Below, in pieces: positions 25,105 to 33,720 of a stretch of DNA of 41,737 bases (positions are counted from its first letter, which is position 1; every line of letters begins with the position of its first letter). The DNA lies in the NCBI GenBank assembly GCA_937951345.1, contig CALFCF010000028.1, forward strand, positions 1-41,737. Reading direction: 5' to 3'. The notes below the pieces were generated by a model that made no database searches, was not told where the DNA came from, and was given only the letters and a program-made list of their open reading frames with translations. Source of the stretch: an uncultured Granulosicoccaceae bacterium. GTDB taxonomy: Bacteria > Pseudomonadota > Gammaproteobacteria > Granulosicoccales > Granulosicoccaceae. Both the position numbers and the translations under genes were made by a program.

Positions 25105-26862
25105 TTGAAGCGCATACTTCAGATAACAACAGCGGTGCTTGTGGCCGTATTCATTGTCGTTGTAACAACGCTGTTTGAACGTTGGCGTCTCGCGCATGAA
25201 CAGGAAATTCAAGCAGTAACGAAGGCGGCAGATCTTGACCAGCAGCTCCGTCAATTTGCCGTTCTACCCGTTATATTGTCTGAAGATCCGCGACTTCATC
25301 AAGCGCTAACGGAGCCATCCACTGATTCTCATTTGGTTGCCAGTAAGGTTTTGCAACACGTAGCGATTGAAAGTGATGCTGCCTTTGCCTTTCTTATGGA
25401 TGTTAATGGTTTAACGGTGGCGGCTAGTAATTTTGATGATGATGTAAGTTTCGTCGGAAATAACTACGGATTCAGACCTTATTTCAAGCAAGCTATCGTC
25501 GGCGAATCATCTACCTTTTTTGCGGTTGGCGCGACAACTGGAATACCAGGTTACTTTGTGTCAGAACCGATTTTTCATAACGGGAAAGTCATAGGCGTAG
25601 TCGTTATCAAACTCGAGCCAAGTCATTTGCCGGTATCCTGGAATGAAGGTTCAGCAATAGCGTTAGTAACTGATGAGCTGGGAGTGGTGATCTTATCCAG
25701 CCAGCAAAACATCCTCTACAGTGCAACAAAACCACTGCAGAAAAAAGTGCTTTCGATTATTGAAACAGATAGACGCTATCAGGTGGCACAAAAGAGCCGG
25801 TTTGAAAAATCAGAGTCTTCCATGTGGCATTTATCTGTTGGCGACGCTTCGGCACATTATATCGTGGGCAGTAGAAAGCTTGCGGTAGAACCATGGACCC
25901 TTTCAGTACTTACTCCACATTACACATTCATACTCAGAGTTCTTGTTAAGTTAGCGGTACTTGCAGGAATAATTGCAATCGCTGGTTTAATTTGGAAGAT
26001 CTGGTCACAACAGGCGCAGCTATCACGTGAAAGGGGACTTCTTGCAAACCGCTTGGAACATCAGGTCGAGGAGCGAACACGCGAGCTTGAGCAAATGCAA
26101 AATGACATGATTGCGCAATCGAATTTTGCCATGTTGGGCAGAATGTCCGCTGCCATCAATCATGAAGTAAATCAACCGCTGAGTAGTCTGCGCTTTAATT
26201 TAGCGGCTTTACGTCAAATGATCGAAAAAAATGATCCTGTCGAAAAAGACCAGCAGACAAATTTACAAAATCACGATTCTATTGAATCGACCGTTGTCGA
26301 TCTGGACCGGACAGCAAAACGCATTACGCGGGTAATTGAATCATTGAGAGCCTTGCCCAACCGTCAAAACACAGATTTATCTGAGATAGTTGTCACTGAA
26401 TTTCTAAGCGAAACGGTGGAAACCGTGGAACGCGAGCGTCCTTTAATGTCCCGGTATTTGTGCTATCGGGACTTGATGCAAGACAGACAGATTAAGATAA
26501 ACGGGGAACGAATACTGATGCAGCAGGCTATCCTGAATGTTCTGTATAACGCCTTCGATGCAGTAGCCGATTTGGATAACCCTGTCATTCTGCTTGACCT
26601 GTCTGTTTCCGGCGAGACTGTGAATATAATCGTATCTGACAATGGCGCTGGGGTACCGTCACATCTGGTGCCCCGGATGTTTGAGCCGTTTGAATCCAAC
26701 CCGGAAAAAATATCCGGTCTGGGGTTGGGCTTGACTCTGGCCAGACAAATTGTCAACGATCACGGTGGAAAGATAGTGTTTGAACGTAGGGATAAGTCCG
26801 AAGCATTATCGGTTTTTACAATAACTTTGCCGTTATTGCCGCGTGCGGCGCCGACCACGTAA
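25105..26862 (+). CDS. DctB-like membrane sensor histidine kinase
   Basis: The 585-aa sensor has a first membrane helix at residues 6-24, a periplasmic double-Cache/PDC-like sensing region containing NNYGFRPYFKQA and GIPGYFVSEPI, and a second helix around 275-297. A coiled-coil linker (RLEHQVEERTRELEQMQNDM) and a kinase core follow. The H-box is AAINHEVNQPLSSLRFN, the N-box LNVLYNAFDAV, the G1 box SDNGAGVPSH and the G2 box GLGLGLTLARQIV. This order is that of DctB, the C4-dicarboxylate sensor. The start is a TTG, with no ATG or GTG in frame before the preceding stop. A response regulator follows 18 bp downstream, then a TRAP transporter, so it likely senses that transporter's ligand. Confidence 0.9.
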   Translation: MKRILQITTAVLVAVFIVVVTTLFERWRLAHEQEIQAVTKAADLDQQLRQFAVLPVILSEDPRLHQALTEPSTDSHLVASKVLQHVAIESDAAFAFLMDVNGLTVAASNFDDDVSFVGNNYGFRPYFKQAIVGESSTFFAVGATTGIPGYFVSEPIFHNGKVIGVVVIKLEPSHLPVSWNEGSAIALVTDELGVVILSSQQNILYSATKPLQKKVLSIIETDRRYQVAQKSRFEKSESSMWHLSVGDASAHYIVGSRKLAVEPWTLSVLTPHYTFILRVLVKLAVLAGIIAIAGLIWKIWSQQAQLSRERGLLANRLEHQVEERTRELEQMQNDMIAQSNFAMLGRMSAAINHEVNQPLSSLRFNLAALRQMIEKNDPVEKDQQTNLQNHDSIESTVVDLDRTAKRITRVIESLRALPNRQNTDLSEIVVTEFLSETVETVERERPLMSRYLCYRDLMQDRQIKINGERILMQQAILNVLYNAFDAVADLDNPVILLDLSVSGETVNIIVSDNGAGVPSHLVPRMFEPFESNPEKISGLGLGLTLARQIVNDHGGKIVFERRDKSEALSVFTITLPLLPRAAPTT

Positions 26863-26880
26863 ACCTATTCACTGCGTAGT

Positions 26881-27513
26881 GTGACTGTGACCAACGAAAA
26901 ACCGACAAAGACTCAAGCAACATTTAACGACCGTGGTCGTGGACAATTGCTGATCGTTGACGATGACATTGATGTTCTCGCTGCAAATGCCAGATTTTTA
27001 AGGGTCAGTGGATACCAGGTTATTGTTAATAACTTCGCGTCATCTGCTTTAGAGCAAGTCAAGAGTGAAACTATTCAGGCCATAGTTACCGATTTACGCA
27101 TGCCGGAAATGGACGGAATCGAATTTGCTCGAAAGGCACGTGCACTTAAACCTTTGCTACCTATCATATTCTTTTCCGCTTATGGGTCGGTGCCTGACGT
27201 TGTCTCAGCTATGCAACTGGGGGCGATAGATTTTATGGAAAAACCGGTAGACCCTGAAGTTTTGCTGGAGCGTCTTGATGAGATATGTCTGGCGAATGAG
27301 GGTGGTGTGGTTTCGCGTGTTGCTTTCGACGACAGTGCTGCCGAGGCACCGTTTAGGCAAAGAGTGCTGGCTTATGAAAAATACCTGATCGAATCTAGCT
27401 TGCGTAAACATCAGGGCCGGGTCAGTGAGGTGCTTGAAGAGTTAAAAATTAACAGAAGGACCCTTAACGAGAAAATGTCGAGACTTGGCATTAACCGAAG
27501 TGCATTGAAATAA
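26881..27513 (+). CDS. Response regulator, DctD-like but without AAA+ domain
   Basis: The 210-aa regulator has a receiver domain with acidic pocket Asp27-Asp29 (IVDDDID), phosphoacceptor Asp71 in IVTDLRMPEMDG, Ser99 in FFSAYGS and Lys121 in MEKPVDPE. A linker follows, then a Fis-type helix-turn-helix at about 160-210 (EVLEELKINRRTLNEKMSRL). The C-terminal part, from RQRVLAYEKYLIESSL on, looks like the end of DctD, but the central sigma54-activating AAA+ domain of about 230 residues is absent. The receiver-HTH layout equals that of RegA/ActR. It starts with GTG and is probably co-transcribed with the kinase. It likely controls the TRAP operon that follows. Confidence 0.9.
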   Translation: MTVTNEKPTKTQATFNDRGRGQLLIVDDDIDVLAANARFLRVSGYQVIVNNFASSALEQVKSETIQAIVTDLRMPEMDGIEFARKARALKPLLPIIFFSAYGSVPDVVSAMQLGAIDFMEKPVDPEVLLERLDEICLANEGGVVSRVAFDDSAAEAPFRQRVLAYEKYLIESSLRKHQGRVSEVLEELKINRRTLNEKMSRLGINRSALK

Positions 27514-27589
27514 TGCGTAAATATGCACCTGCTCGCACTGTTTATCGATACGTAAACACCCCGGCTATTCTGCGAATCCCGTCATCCGG

Positions 27590-27607
27590 TTGGCAACATT
27601 TTGCCAA
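27590..27607. promoter_or_regulatory. 18-bp palindrome, possible operator upstream of the TRAP genes
   Basis: TTGGCAACATTTTGCCAA contains a perfect 7-bp inverted repeat (TTGGCAA/TTGCCAA) around four bases. It lies in the 252-bp gap between the regulator and the TAXI gene, 159 bp before the latter's start. It has no T tail, so an operator is more likely than a terminator. Confidence 0.4.
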
Positions 27608-27644
27608 TCGAGCGAACATAGCTTTGCGATACTCGTTTCATATT

Positions 27645-27658
27645 TTGAATAAATTCAA
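27645..27658. promoter_or_regulatory. 14-bp palindrome with possible -35 box
   Basis: TTGAATAAATTCAA is a perfect 6-bp inverted repeat around AA. Its first half, TTGAAT, could also be a -35 box, with TAGTTT 17 bases on as a poor -10. It lies 108 bp before the TAXI gene start. Confidence 0.3.
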
Positions 27659-27765
27659 TGAAAACAATAGTTTAAGGTAATCTGGTGAGCTTGCCATTAT
27701 CTCGATAGACTACGCCTAAGGTGTGGACTTTCGCACTGACCCTTACAAAACCAGGAGGATGAACA

Positions 27766-28782
27766 GTGATCAAAAAATCACTTATTTCCCTAAGATCGTT
27801 AGCCGTAACGTCATTACTCGTACTGCCGCTAGCCGGCATCTCAACCGCTACAAATGCACAGGACTATGTGCTTAACACAGCGTCAACCGGTGGTACATAC
27901 CACCCTGTTGGGACTGCTATTGCCACATTAAGTAAAGTCAAACTGTTACCGAAACAGAAGTTCAGCTTAACTGCCGTAAACTCTGCCGGTTCCGGTGCGA
28001 ATGTTCAGGCTATGGCTGCAGACACGGCCCAGTTCGCCATTGTTCAAGGGTTGTTTGGCTCTTATGCAGCGACAGGCACAGGACCGGTAACTGATGTACA
28101 GGAGAACATGCGTTCAATCTCTATGCTTTGGCAGAATGTTGAGCAATTTGTTTTAGCCAAAGATAAGGTCAGCACCGGCACCGTTGCTGATCTGGCTGCC
28201 ATGGCAGGTGCGTCGATGACTATGGGTAAGGAGAACTCCGGTACTCTCGGATCCAACTCAGTTCTTATGGGCAACCTGATGGGTAAAGAACTTAAAGAAT
28301 CCTTTGACCTTGTTTACGCAGGTTACGGTCCATCTGCTGATGCTCTGGCAAATGGTCAGGCAGTTGGTGGTGGGTTTCCTGCCGGGCCGCCGACAGGTGC
28401 ACTGACCAAGCTGTTCGCCAGTAATGGTGACAAGTTCTCTATCCTCAATGTGACTCCCGAGGAAGCACAAAAGATGGACGGTGGTCGTGGCCTATGGGTT
28501 CCGTACACGATCGAAGCCAACACGTATCCTGGTCAGACAGAAGCCGTGCAAACCATTGCGCAGCCTAACTTTCTGGCTGTAAACGCGGCTGTTGACGAGG
28601 AGCACGTCTACCAACTGACAAAAGCAATCTACGAAAATCTGCCATTCCTGCAGGCGATACATCCGGCTACAAATGCGATGGATGTATCTAAAGCATTGGC
28701 TGGTCTGCCTGTACCTCTGCACCCCGGTGCTGCCCGATACTATGAAGAAGCTGGTCTTACCATACCTGATTCTTTGAAGTAG
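27766..28782 (+). CDS. TRAP transporter solute-binding protein, TAXI family
   Basis: The 338-aa periplasmic protein captures the ligand for the TRAP permease downstream. A signal peptide of about 31 residues ends in TNA before QDYVLN. The mature start LNTASTGGTYHPVGTAIA is the TAXI (TRAP-associated extracytoplasmic immunogenic) signature, followed by TAVNSAGSGANVQAMAA. Start is GTG with a perfect AGGAGG 7 bases upstream, predicting strong translation, as usual for a binding protein. The likely ligand is a small carboxylate or amino acid, but TAXI ligands are poorly known. The permease follows after a 148-bp gap with a strong hairpin. Confidence 0.94.
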   Translation: MIKKSLISLRSLAVTSLLVLPLAGISTATNAQDYVLNTASTGGTYHPVGTAIATLSKVKLLPKQKFSLTAVNSAGSGANVQAMAADTAQFAIVQGLFGSYAATGTGPVTDVQENMRSISMLWQNVEQFVLAKDKVSTGTVADLAAMAGASMTMGKENSGTLGSNSVLMGNLMGKELKESFDLVYAGYGPSADALANGQAVGGGFPAGPPTGALTKLFASNGDKFSILNVTPEEAQKMDGGRGLWVPYTIEANTYPGQTEAVQTIAQPNFLAVNAAVDEEHVYQLTKAIYENLPFLQAIHPATNAMDVSKALAGLPVPLHPGAARYYEEAGLTIPDSLK

Positions 28783-28792
28783 CCTTCGTGCG

Positions 28793-28828
28793 CGGCAAAG
28801 GTGTAGCGTCTATGCTGCACCTTTGCCG
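28793..28828 (+). terminator. 15-bp hairpin between binding-protein and permease genes
   Basis: CGGCAAAGGTGTAGC pairs throughout with GCTGCACCTTTGCCG (one G-U) around a six-base loop GTCTAT. It starts 11 bp after the TAXI stop. No T tract follows, only TGTTTACTC. It is therefore more likely a partial terminator or a 3' mRNA stabiliser that sets a higher level of binding protein than of permease. Confidence 0.75.
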
Positions 28829-28930
28829 TGTTTACTCTTAACCTGCAATGTTATGTGCTTGTGCTGTTTTGTTGACGCACAGCCAGAGACACACAGCCAA
28901 TAGCCTTTTTGGCAACGCCAGGTTGCTGTT

Positions 28931-31126
28931 GTGCAAACGTCGTTATATTCTCGTTCCTCACTATTCGCTGAACTCCTCAGCAGACAACAGAAACAATCCT
29001 CCATGAGCGCAAGAGCTGACAGATTCTTTGACGCTGACCGGCAGATGGCTGCCGGGCCTTTCGGCTGGTGCATCATCCTGGTGGTATGTGCTTTTGCCAG
29101 CTGGCATATTGTTACAAACGTCTGGTGGATCGAACCGGGTCGATGGCAGAACTGTATTCACTTTGCCGGTTTCGCTTTTTTAGCGGCGTTTACCACAACG
29201 TCAGTCAAGGGCAATGTCGACGAGTCGAAACTATCCTTACCGCTCTTATTGAACCTGCTCTTCGGTCTGGCACTTTTCGCCAGTTCGTTATGGGTTGCGT
29301 ATGCAGAAAACGGTGTTTATGCAAGAACGCTGGCTAAAACCGGCCAAGCCTGGCAGTTCACCTGGATTGACTGGGCGGCTGCAATTATCGTTATCGTTGG
29401 CGTTATCGAACTAACCCGCCGTTTAACCGGCTGGATCATCCCGATACTCGTTATTCTGAGCCTGTCTTATATCCTGTTTCTCGGATCAATACTGCCCGGG
29501 GCATTCCGTGCAGCGAGTTTGCCTCTGAACGATGTAATCTTCCGTTCGTTGTACAACGATGAAGGTATGTTCGGCATTATCACAACGATATCTTCAGCCA
29601 ACATTACGCTCTTTATGATTTTCGGTGCCTTTCTGGTTGTTTCAGGTGCATCCGACTTTGTAATCGAGCTGTCCAAAATTATCGCTGGACGGTTCCGTGG
29701 TGGTGCCGCTTTAGTTGCTGTGGTCTCTTCAGCTTTAACGGGAACAATTTCAGGCTCAGCTGTTGCAAACACTGCGTCAACCGGTGTGATCACGATACCG
29801 TTGATGAAATCGAATGGATTTCGGCCGCAATTTGCAGCAGGTGTTGAAGCTTCTGCATCAACCGGTGGTCAGTTAATGCCGCCGATCATGGGTGCCGGTG
29901 CATTCGTGATGGCAAGTTATACCAGTATTCCGTACAGCACTATTGTTGTCGTATCGATTCTGCCGGCCATGCTGTACTTTCTGTCTGTTGCCTTCATCGT
30001 TCGAATCGAGGCGATGAAATACAATATTGGCAGCGATGAGGTCGAGAAAGTTGACCGTTCAAAAGTACGTGCAGGCGTGCTGAATTTCGTGCTCCCGCTG
30101 TGCGTAATGACGTACATGTTGATAAGCGGCAAAACGCCAAGCTTTGCGGCTTCCTACGCTATTGGAACATTAATCTTTGTCAGTTTTTTTACCCGCTTCA
30201 AAATGGGGCCGAAAAATATTGCCCGTGCATTAATGCTGGGTATTAAAACCGCGACGATGACCGCGATTCTTTTAGTCGCAGTTGGACTGATCAACAATGC
30301 AGTCACAACCTCTGGCCTTGCCAACACGTTTGCTCTGATGATTGCGCAATGGTCGCAGGGCTCGCTGATCATTGCGCTGACATTGATCGCTATAGCTTCG
30401 CTTGTGCTGGGAATGGGGTTGCCGGTTACTGCGGCCTATATTGTACTGTCGATACTGTCAGCGCCTGCGCTGGCAGGGATGCTTGCTGATGGGCAGATTA
30501 CGCAAATGCTTGTCAACGGTATTACAGATCCGGCTGTAGCTGCTTCGTTTATGTTGGTCGATTCGCCTCATATCCAGCAAATCTCGACGGGTATGTCGAT
30601 TGAAGCCGCCCGTGAACTGATGTCTTCCATCCCTTTCGAGCTAGCAGTGGTGCTTCGGCCTTCGTTAGTTGATCCAACCATCATGACCGGTTATTTGCTG
30701 ACAGCTCATTTGATTGTCTTCTGGCTCAGTCAGGACAGTAATGTGACACCGCCAGTCTGCTTAGCTGCATTTACAGCGGCTGGAATTGCCGGCTCCAAGC
30801 CCATGCGAACAGGCGTTGAAGCGTGGAAGATCGCGAAGGGTTTGTATATCGTGCCCCTGCTGTTCGCATATACACCGTTGGTGACAGGTAGTTGGGTGGA
30901 AAAGCTGACCGTTTCCTTTTTTGCCTTGTTTGGTATTTACGCTTTCAATGTGCTCTTGCAACGCTATGCAGAAGGCCCGATGCCGTGGTGGCGGTTGATT
31001 CTAATGGGTATTGGTGGCGTGATGGCGTTCATACCACTTCACTTGCCCTATAATATTGTTGGCGCTTTGCTGGTCTTCGGGTGCGGTTATCTTTCGTGGC
31101 TTGATACCCGGCGCGCAGCAACTTAA
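28931..31126 (+). CDS. TRAP transporter fused permease (4TM/12TM type)
   Basis: The 731-aa inner-membrane protein fuses the small DctQ-like and large DctM-like subunits. The N-terminal third has about four to five helices and the rest is the DctM module. Conserved features are TGTISGSAVANTASTGVITI, EASASTGGQLMPPIMGAGAF and VLGMGLPVTAAYIVLS, which belong to the 4TM/12TM fused TRAP permeases that go with TAXI binding proteins. Transport is sodium-coupled in the family. The start is uncertain: GTG at 28931 gives the full length and ATG at 29003 removes 24 residues without losing a membrane segment. The preceding TAXI gene is its partner. Confidence 0.92.
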   Translation: MQTSLYSRSSLFAELLSRQQKQSSMSARADRFFDADRQMAAGPFGWCIILVVCAFASWHIVTNVWWIEPGRWQNCIHFAGFAFLAAFTTTSVKGNVDESKLSLPLLLNLLFGLALFASSLWVAYAENGVYARTLAKTGQAWQFTWIDWAAAIIVIVGVIELTRRLTGWIIPILVILSLSYILFLGSILPGAFRAASLPLNDVIFRSLYNDEGMFGIITTISSANITLFMIFGAFLVVSGASDFVIELSKIIAGRFRGGAALVAVVSSALTGTISGSAVANTASTGVITIPLMKSNGFRPQFAAGVEASASTGGQLMPPIMGAGAFVMASYTSIPYSTIVVVSILPAMLYFLSVAFIVRIEAMKYNIGSDEVEKVDRSKVRAGVLNFVLPLCVMTYMLISGKTPSFAASYAIGTLIFVSFFTRFKMGPKNIARALMLGIKTATMTAILLVAVGLINNAVTTSGLANTFALMIAQWSQGSLIIALTLIAIASLVLGMGLPVTAAYIVLSILSAPALAGMLADGQITQMLVNGITDPAVAASFMLVDSPHIQQISTGMSIEAARELMSSIPFELAVVLRPSLVDPTIMTGYLLTAHLIVFWLSQDSNVTPPVCLAAFTAAGIAGSKPMRTGVEAWKIAKGLYIVPLLFAYTPLVTGSWVEKLTVSFFALFGIYAFNVLLQRYAEGPMPWWRLILMGIGGVMAFIPLHLPYNIVGALLVFGCGYLSWLDTRRAAT

Positions 31127-31427
31127 GTTGGCTATCAGCTGATTTCATGCTGATATGCCGTGCAACGGCATATCTCTAGCCTGCACTATTCATGAAGGGT
31201 TCGCCGCCAGAGTCTGGCTACCTAAGCAGGTCGCTCGATTGAGCGAAATTCGTAGAAATCTACGGGTTGAGCTGAATCGAGTGAGCTGCGACGGCAGACG
31301 GGCACTGGGGGTGAATAGAAAACAGTGTGCGAACACCCGCAGCGACGCAAAAATTGCTTTTCTAACGGGAAATGGCTTAGTTATCAGTGTCACTGTTTTC
31401 GCCTTCGTGAATAGAGCAGGCTGGATC
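31127..31427. other. 301-bp gap with two structured segments
   Basis: Just past the permease stop lies a perfect hairpin at 31152-31174 (GATATGCCGT/ACGGCATATC, loop GCA) that may end the TRAP transcript. Further on, CTCGATT at 31234 pairs with AATCGAG at 31275, enclosing CGTAG/CTACG at 31251-31264, so a second folded element is possible. An in-frame ATG at 31155 falls inside the first hairpin, and the codons up to 31427 look like non-coding sequence. Confidence 0.45.
31152..31174 (+). terminator. Hairpin after the TRAP permease gene
   Basis: A 10-bp perfect stem (GATATGCCGT and ACGGCATATC) with a 3-base loop begins 26 bp after the stop codon. Only TCTAGCC follows, so there is no proper T tract. 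It may act with Rho or as an mRNA 3' end. Confidence 0.5.
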
Positions 31428-33653
31428 ATGCAACAACAAATTAATCAGTCGGAAGGTTCTTTTGAACGTACCGATTCAATCACACGCAGGGTGGTAAGCT
31501 GGCTGTGTGTCGCTGTCATCTGTGTCGTTTTTCTTCGTTCACTGCCTTATAAATTTTCCGGCTCAGCTGAGACGCAGCACATTTTCAGCACGATCGGAAA
31601 ATGGCTAGGCGGTTTTCTTGGCAATACGATAGGTGGCGCGTTCACAAATTGGGGTGCGTGGATCATCGGCTCGGCAGAGTTGGTGACATCACTACTGCTA
31701 CTGTTTCCTGTTCTCTATTGGCTTTTCATAAGAAATCCTACGGCATCGAATGCCAGAATTAGGGTTCGCAGACGCCTGCACGCCATTGGTGGGTTGATGG
31801 CCGCAGCATTGATGGGGGGCGCAGTATTCTTTCATCTGGCGTCGCGCCTGGGCATAAACGTCAATAACGACAATGGAGCCCTGTTCTATTCCGCAGTGAT
31901 TGTTTTTCTGTTGGGCATATTGTTGTTTCTACTGAACCGCTCGCGTGAGGGTGATGAGCAATCCACAGCGATCGGGCGAGTCTTAAGATCACTTAAACCA
32001 CGTTCCTGGAAACACTGGTTGTTTTGGGTCGAATGTATACCGCTGTTAGCGCTAGTAGTTATCGGGTTGTTTCTCGGATTCTTTTTTCATCAGGTCAACA
32101 GCGATCGCTACACGAATCTGGATGTTGAAACTGTACCGGTTTTTGAGCGAGTGGTATTGCCGTTTATCCATCAATACACCAAAGAAGAAAGCTTGCCATT
32201 TATTGGGTCTGCGGCGATTGATATCGATAATGATGGAATCGATGAAATTTTCATTGGTGGAGGTCTCGGGCAAAGCGATGTTCTGTACGCTTATCAGAAG
32301 GATGGTTCATTCAAAGACATATCGTCTGAATCCGACATCGGACATCAAAAGCAACCTGAAACATTCGGCGCAGCTGTTCTCGATATCGATGAGAATGGTT
32401 TTAATGACCTTGTGTTGGCGCGTGAAGATGACGTTTATATCGCCTTTAACAACAATGGTCGCTTTGAAGAAACCAAGCTAAACCTGCCATTCAACGAAGT
32501 ATCCGCACCGTTGACAGTCGCACTGGGTGATATCGATAAAGACGGCTATGTCGATATGTATATTGGTGCTTACATCAGAAACGAATTTGTAGCCGGGCAA
32601 ACCGGGTTCAATGATCCGGATTACGGTGCCAGCAGTCTGCTATTTTTGAATAATGGCGATAATACCTTTACGGATATTACCGCTACTGCGGGTATGACTT
32701 ATATTCACAATACCTTTCAAGGAAATTTTATCGATCTGGATCTTGATAACGACGTTGATCTTGTCGTCTCGCATGATACGGGGCAAGTTCGCACCTGGCG
32801 TAACGATACGGTGGTTAGCGCAACTGGCGCGGGGGCAGAATCGATTGTGTTTACAAATATGCCGAATCCCAGCAGTGATGAATACGGTTACCCGATGGGC
32901 AATGCGATAGGCGATTACAACAATGACGGCTATGTGGATCTGGCATTTTCGAATGTCGGAAATCTTGGACCATTGTTTAATCGTGTCGTTCGTGGTGATC
33001 TAAACGGTGATCAGGTTTTTAATGGCGATATTCTTTTGTTCCGTAACGACGGGAACTTTTCGTTTACTGATGCCGCTACTGATGTAAATTTGTCTGATTA
33101 TGAATTTTCATGGGGCATGTTGTTTGAAGACTTGAATGCAGACGGACGTCAGGATCTTGTTATGTCGCAAAATTATGTGCAATTGCCTGTGCATAAATTA
33201 TTCAAGTTACCCGGACGTGTTTTGTTGCAAACCGCTGATGGTAAATTCACAGACAGAGAAAAAGAAAGCAATGCTTTTAACAAGGCATTCGAATTAGCTA
33301 CGATCGCAACAGATTTTAACCGTGACGGTGCGCTTGATATGGTTCGGGTAAATCTGCAAGGACAGTCAATAGCGCTTATCAGTGGTGGTCACGGTAACCG
33401 TTACCTGAGCGTCGCCTTGCCAAATGTAACGAAATCACTCGGTGCTGTGGTGACGGCTCAGTTGCAGTCGGGTGGACAATTGGTAAAACACTTCGTTACT
33501 GGCGAGGGGCTGGGCTCTGACAGCAACCATGAATTGTATTTCGGCTTGGGTAAAGACGATACAGTGACATCACTGGAAGTCGTGTTTCTGGACGGCCAGA
33601 CTGTTCGGATTGATAATCCCGGGTTCAATAAGCGCCTGACCATCGAAAACTAA
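31428..33653 (+). CDS. DoxX-like membrane / FG-GAP propeller / ASPIC-UnbV fusion protein
   Basis: The 741-aa protein has three parts. The N-terminal 200 residues hold about five hydrophobic helices and the phrase LPYKFSGSAETQHIFSTIG, typical of DoxX-like membrane proteins. A large domain with seven Asp-rich calcium-type repeats follows, for example DIDNDGIDEIFIGG, DIDENGFNDLVLA, DIDKDGYVDMYIG, DLDLDNDVDLVVS, DYNNDGYVDLAFS, DLNADGRQDLVMS and DFNRDGALDMVRV, expected to make one seven-bladed FG-GAP/VCBS propeller. The C-terminal 90 residues (LGAVVTAQLQSGGQLVKHFV, then LGKDDTVTSLEVVFLDG) match the ASPIC/UnbV domain. The propeller should face the periplasm. The ATG at 31428 is preferred because the 91 codons before it look non-coding. 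Function is unknown. Confidence 0.82.
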   Translation: MQQQINQSEGSFERTDSITRRVVSWLCVAVICVVFLRSLPYKFSGSAETQHIFSTIGKWLGGFLGNTIGGAFTNWGAWIIGSAELVTSLLLLFPVLYWLFIRNPTASNARIRVRRRLHAIGGLMAAALMGGAVFFHLASRLGINVNNDNGALFYSAVIVFLLGILLFLLNRSREGDEQSTAIGRVLRSLKPRSWKHWLFWVECIPLLALVVIGLFLGFFFHQVNSDRYTNLDVETVPVFERVVLPFIHQYTKEESLPFIGSAAIDIDNDGIDEIFIGGGLGQSDVLYAYQKDGSFKDISSESDIGHQKQPETFGAAVLDIDENGFNDLVLAREDDVYIAFNNNGRFEETKLNLPFNEVSAPLTVALGDIDKDGYVDMYIGAYIRNEFVAGQTGFNDPDYGASSLLFLNNGDNTFTDITATAGMTYIHNTFQGNFIDLDLDNDVDLVVSHDTGQVRTWRNDTVVSATGAGAESIVFTNMPNPSSDEYGYPMGNAIGDYNNDGYVDLAFSNVGNLGPLFNRVVRGDLNGDQVFNGDILLFRNDGNFSFTDAATDVNLSDYEFSWGMLFEDLNADGRQDLVMSQNYVQLPVHKLFKLPGRVLLQTADGKFTDREKESNAFNKAFELATIATDFNRDGALDMVRVNLQGQSIALISGGHGNRYLSVALPNVTKSLGAVVTAQLQSGGQLVKHFVTGEGLGSDSNHELYFGLGKDDTVTSLEVVFLDGQTVRIDNPGFNKRLTIEN

Positions 33654-33720
33654 GAATTAAGCGCTAAGTTCTTATTTAGGCAATCAATAGACACATGATT
33701 TATCAACGCCTAACGTCGAT

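Noticed and set aside
31155-31427. N-terminal extension of the FG-GAP fusion protein
   Set aside because: The ATG lies inside a hairpin, and the 91 codons lack any membrane-protein or domain character.
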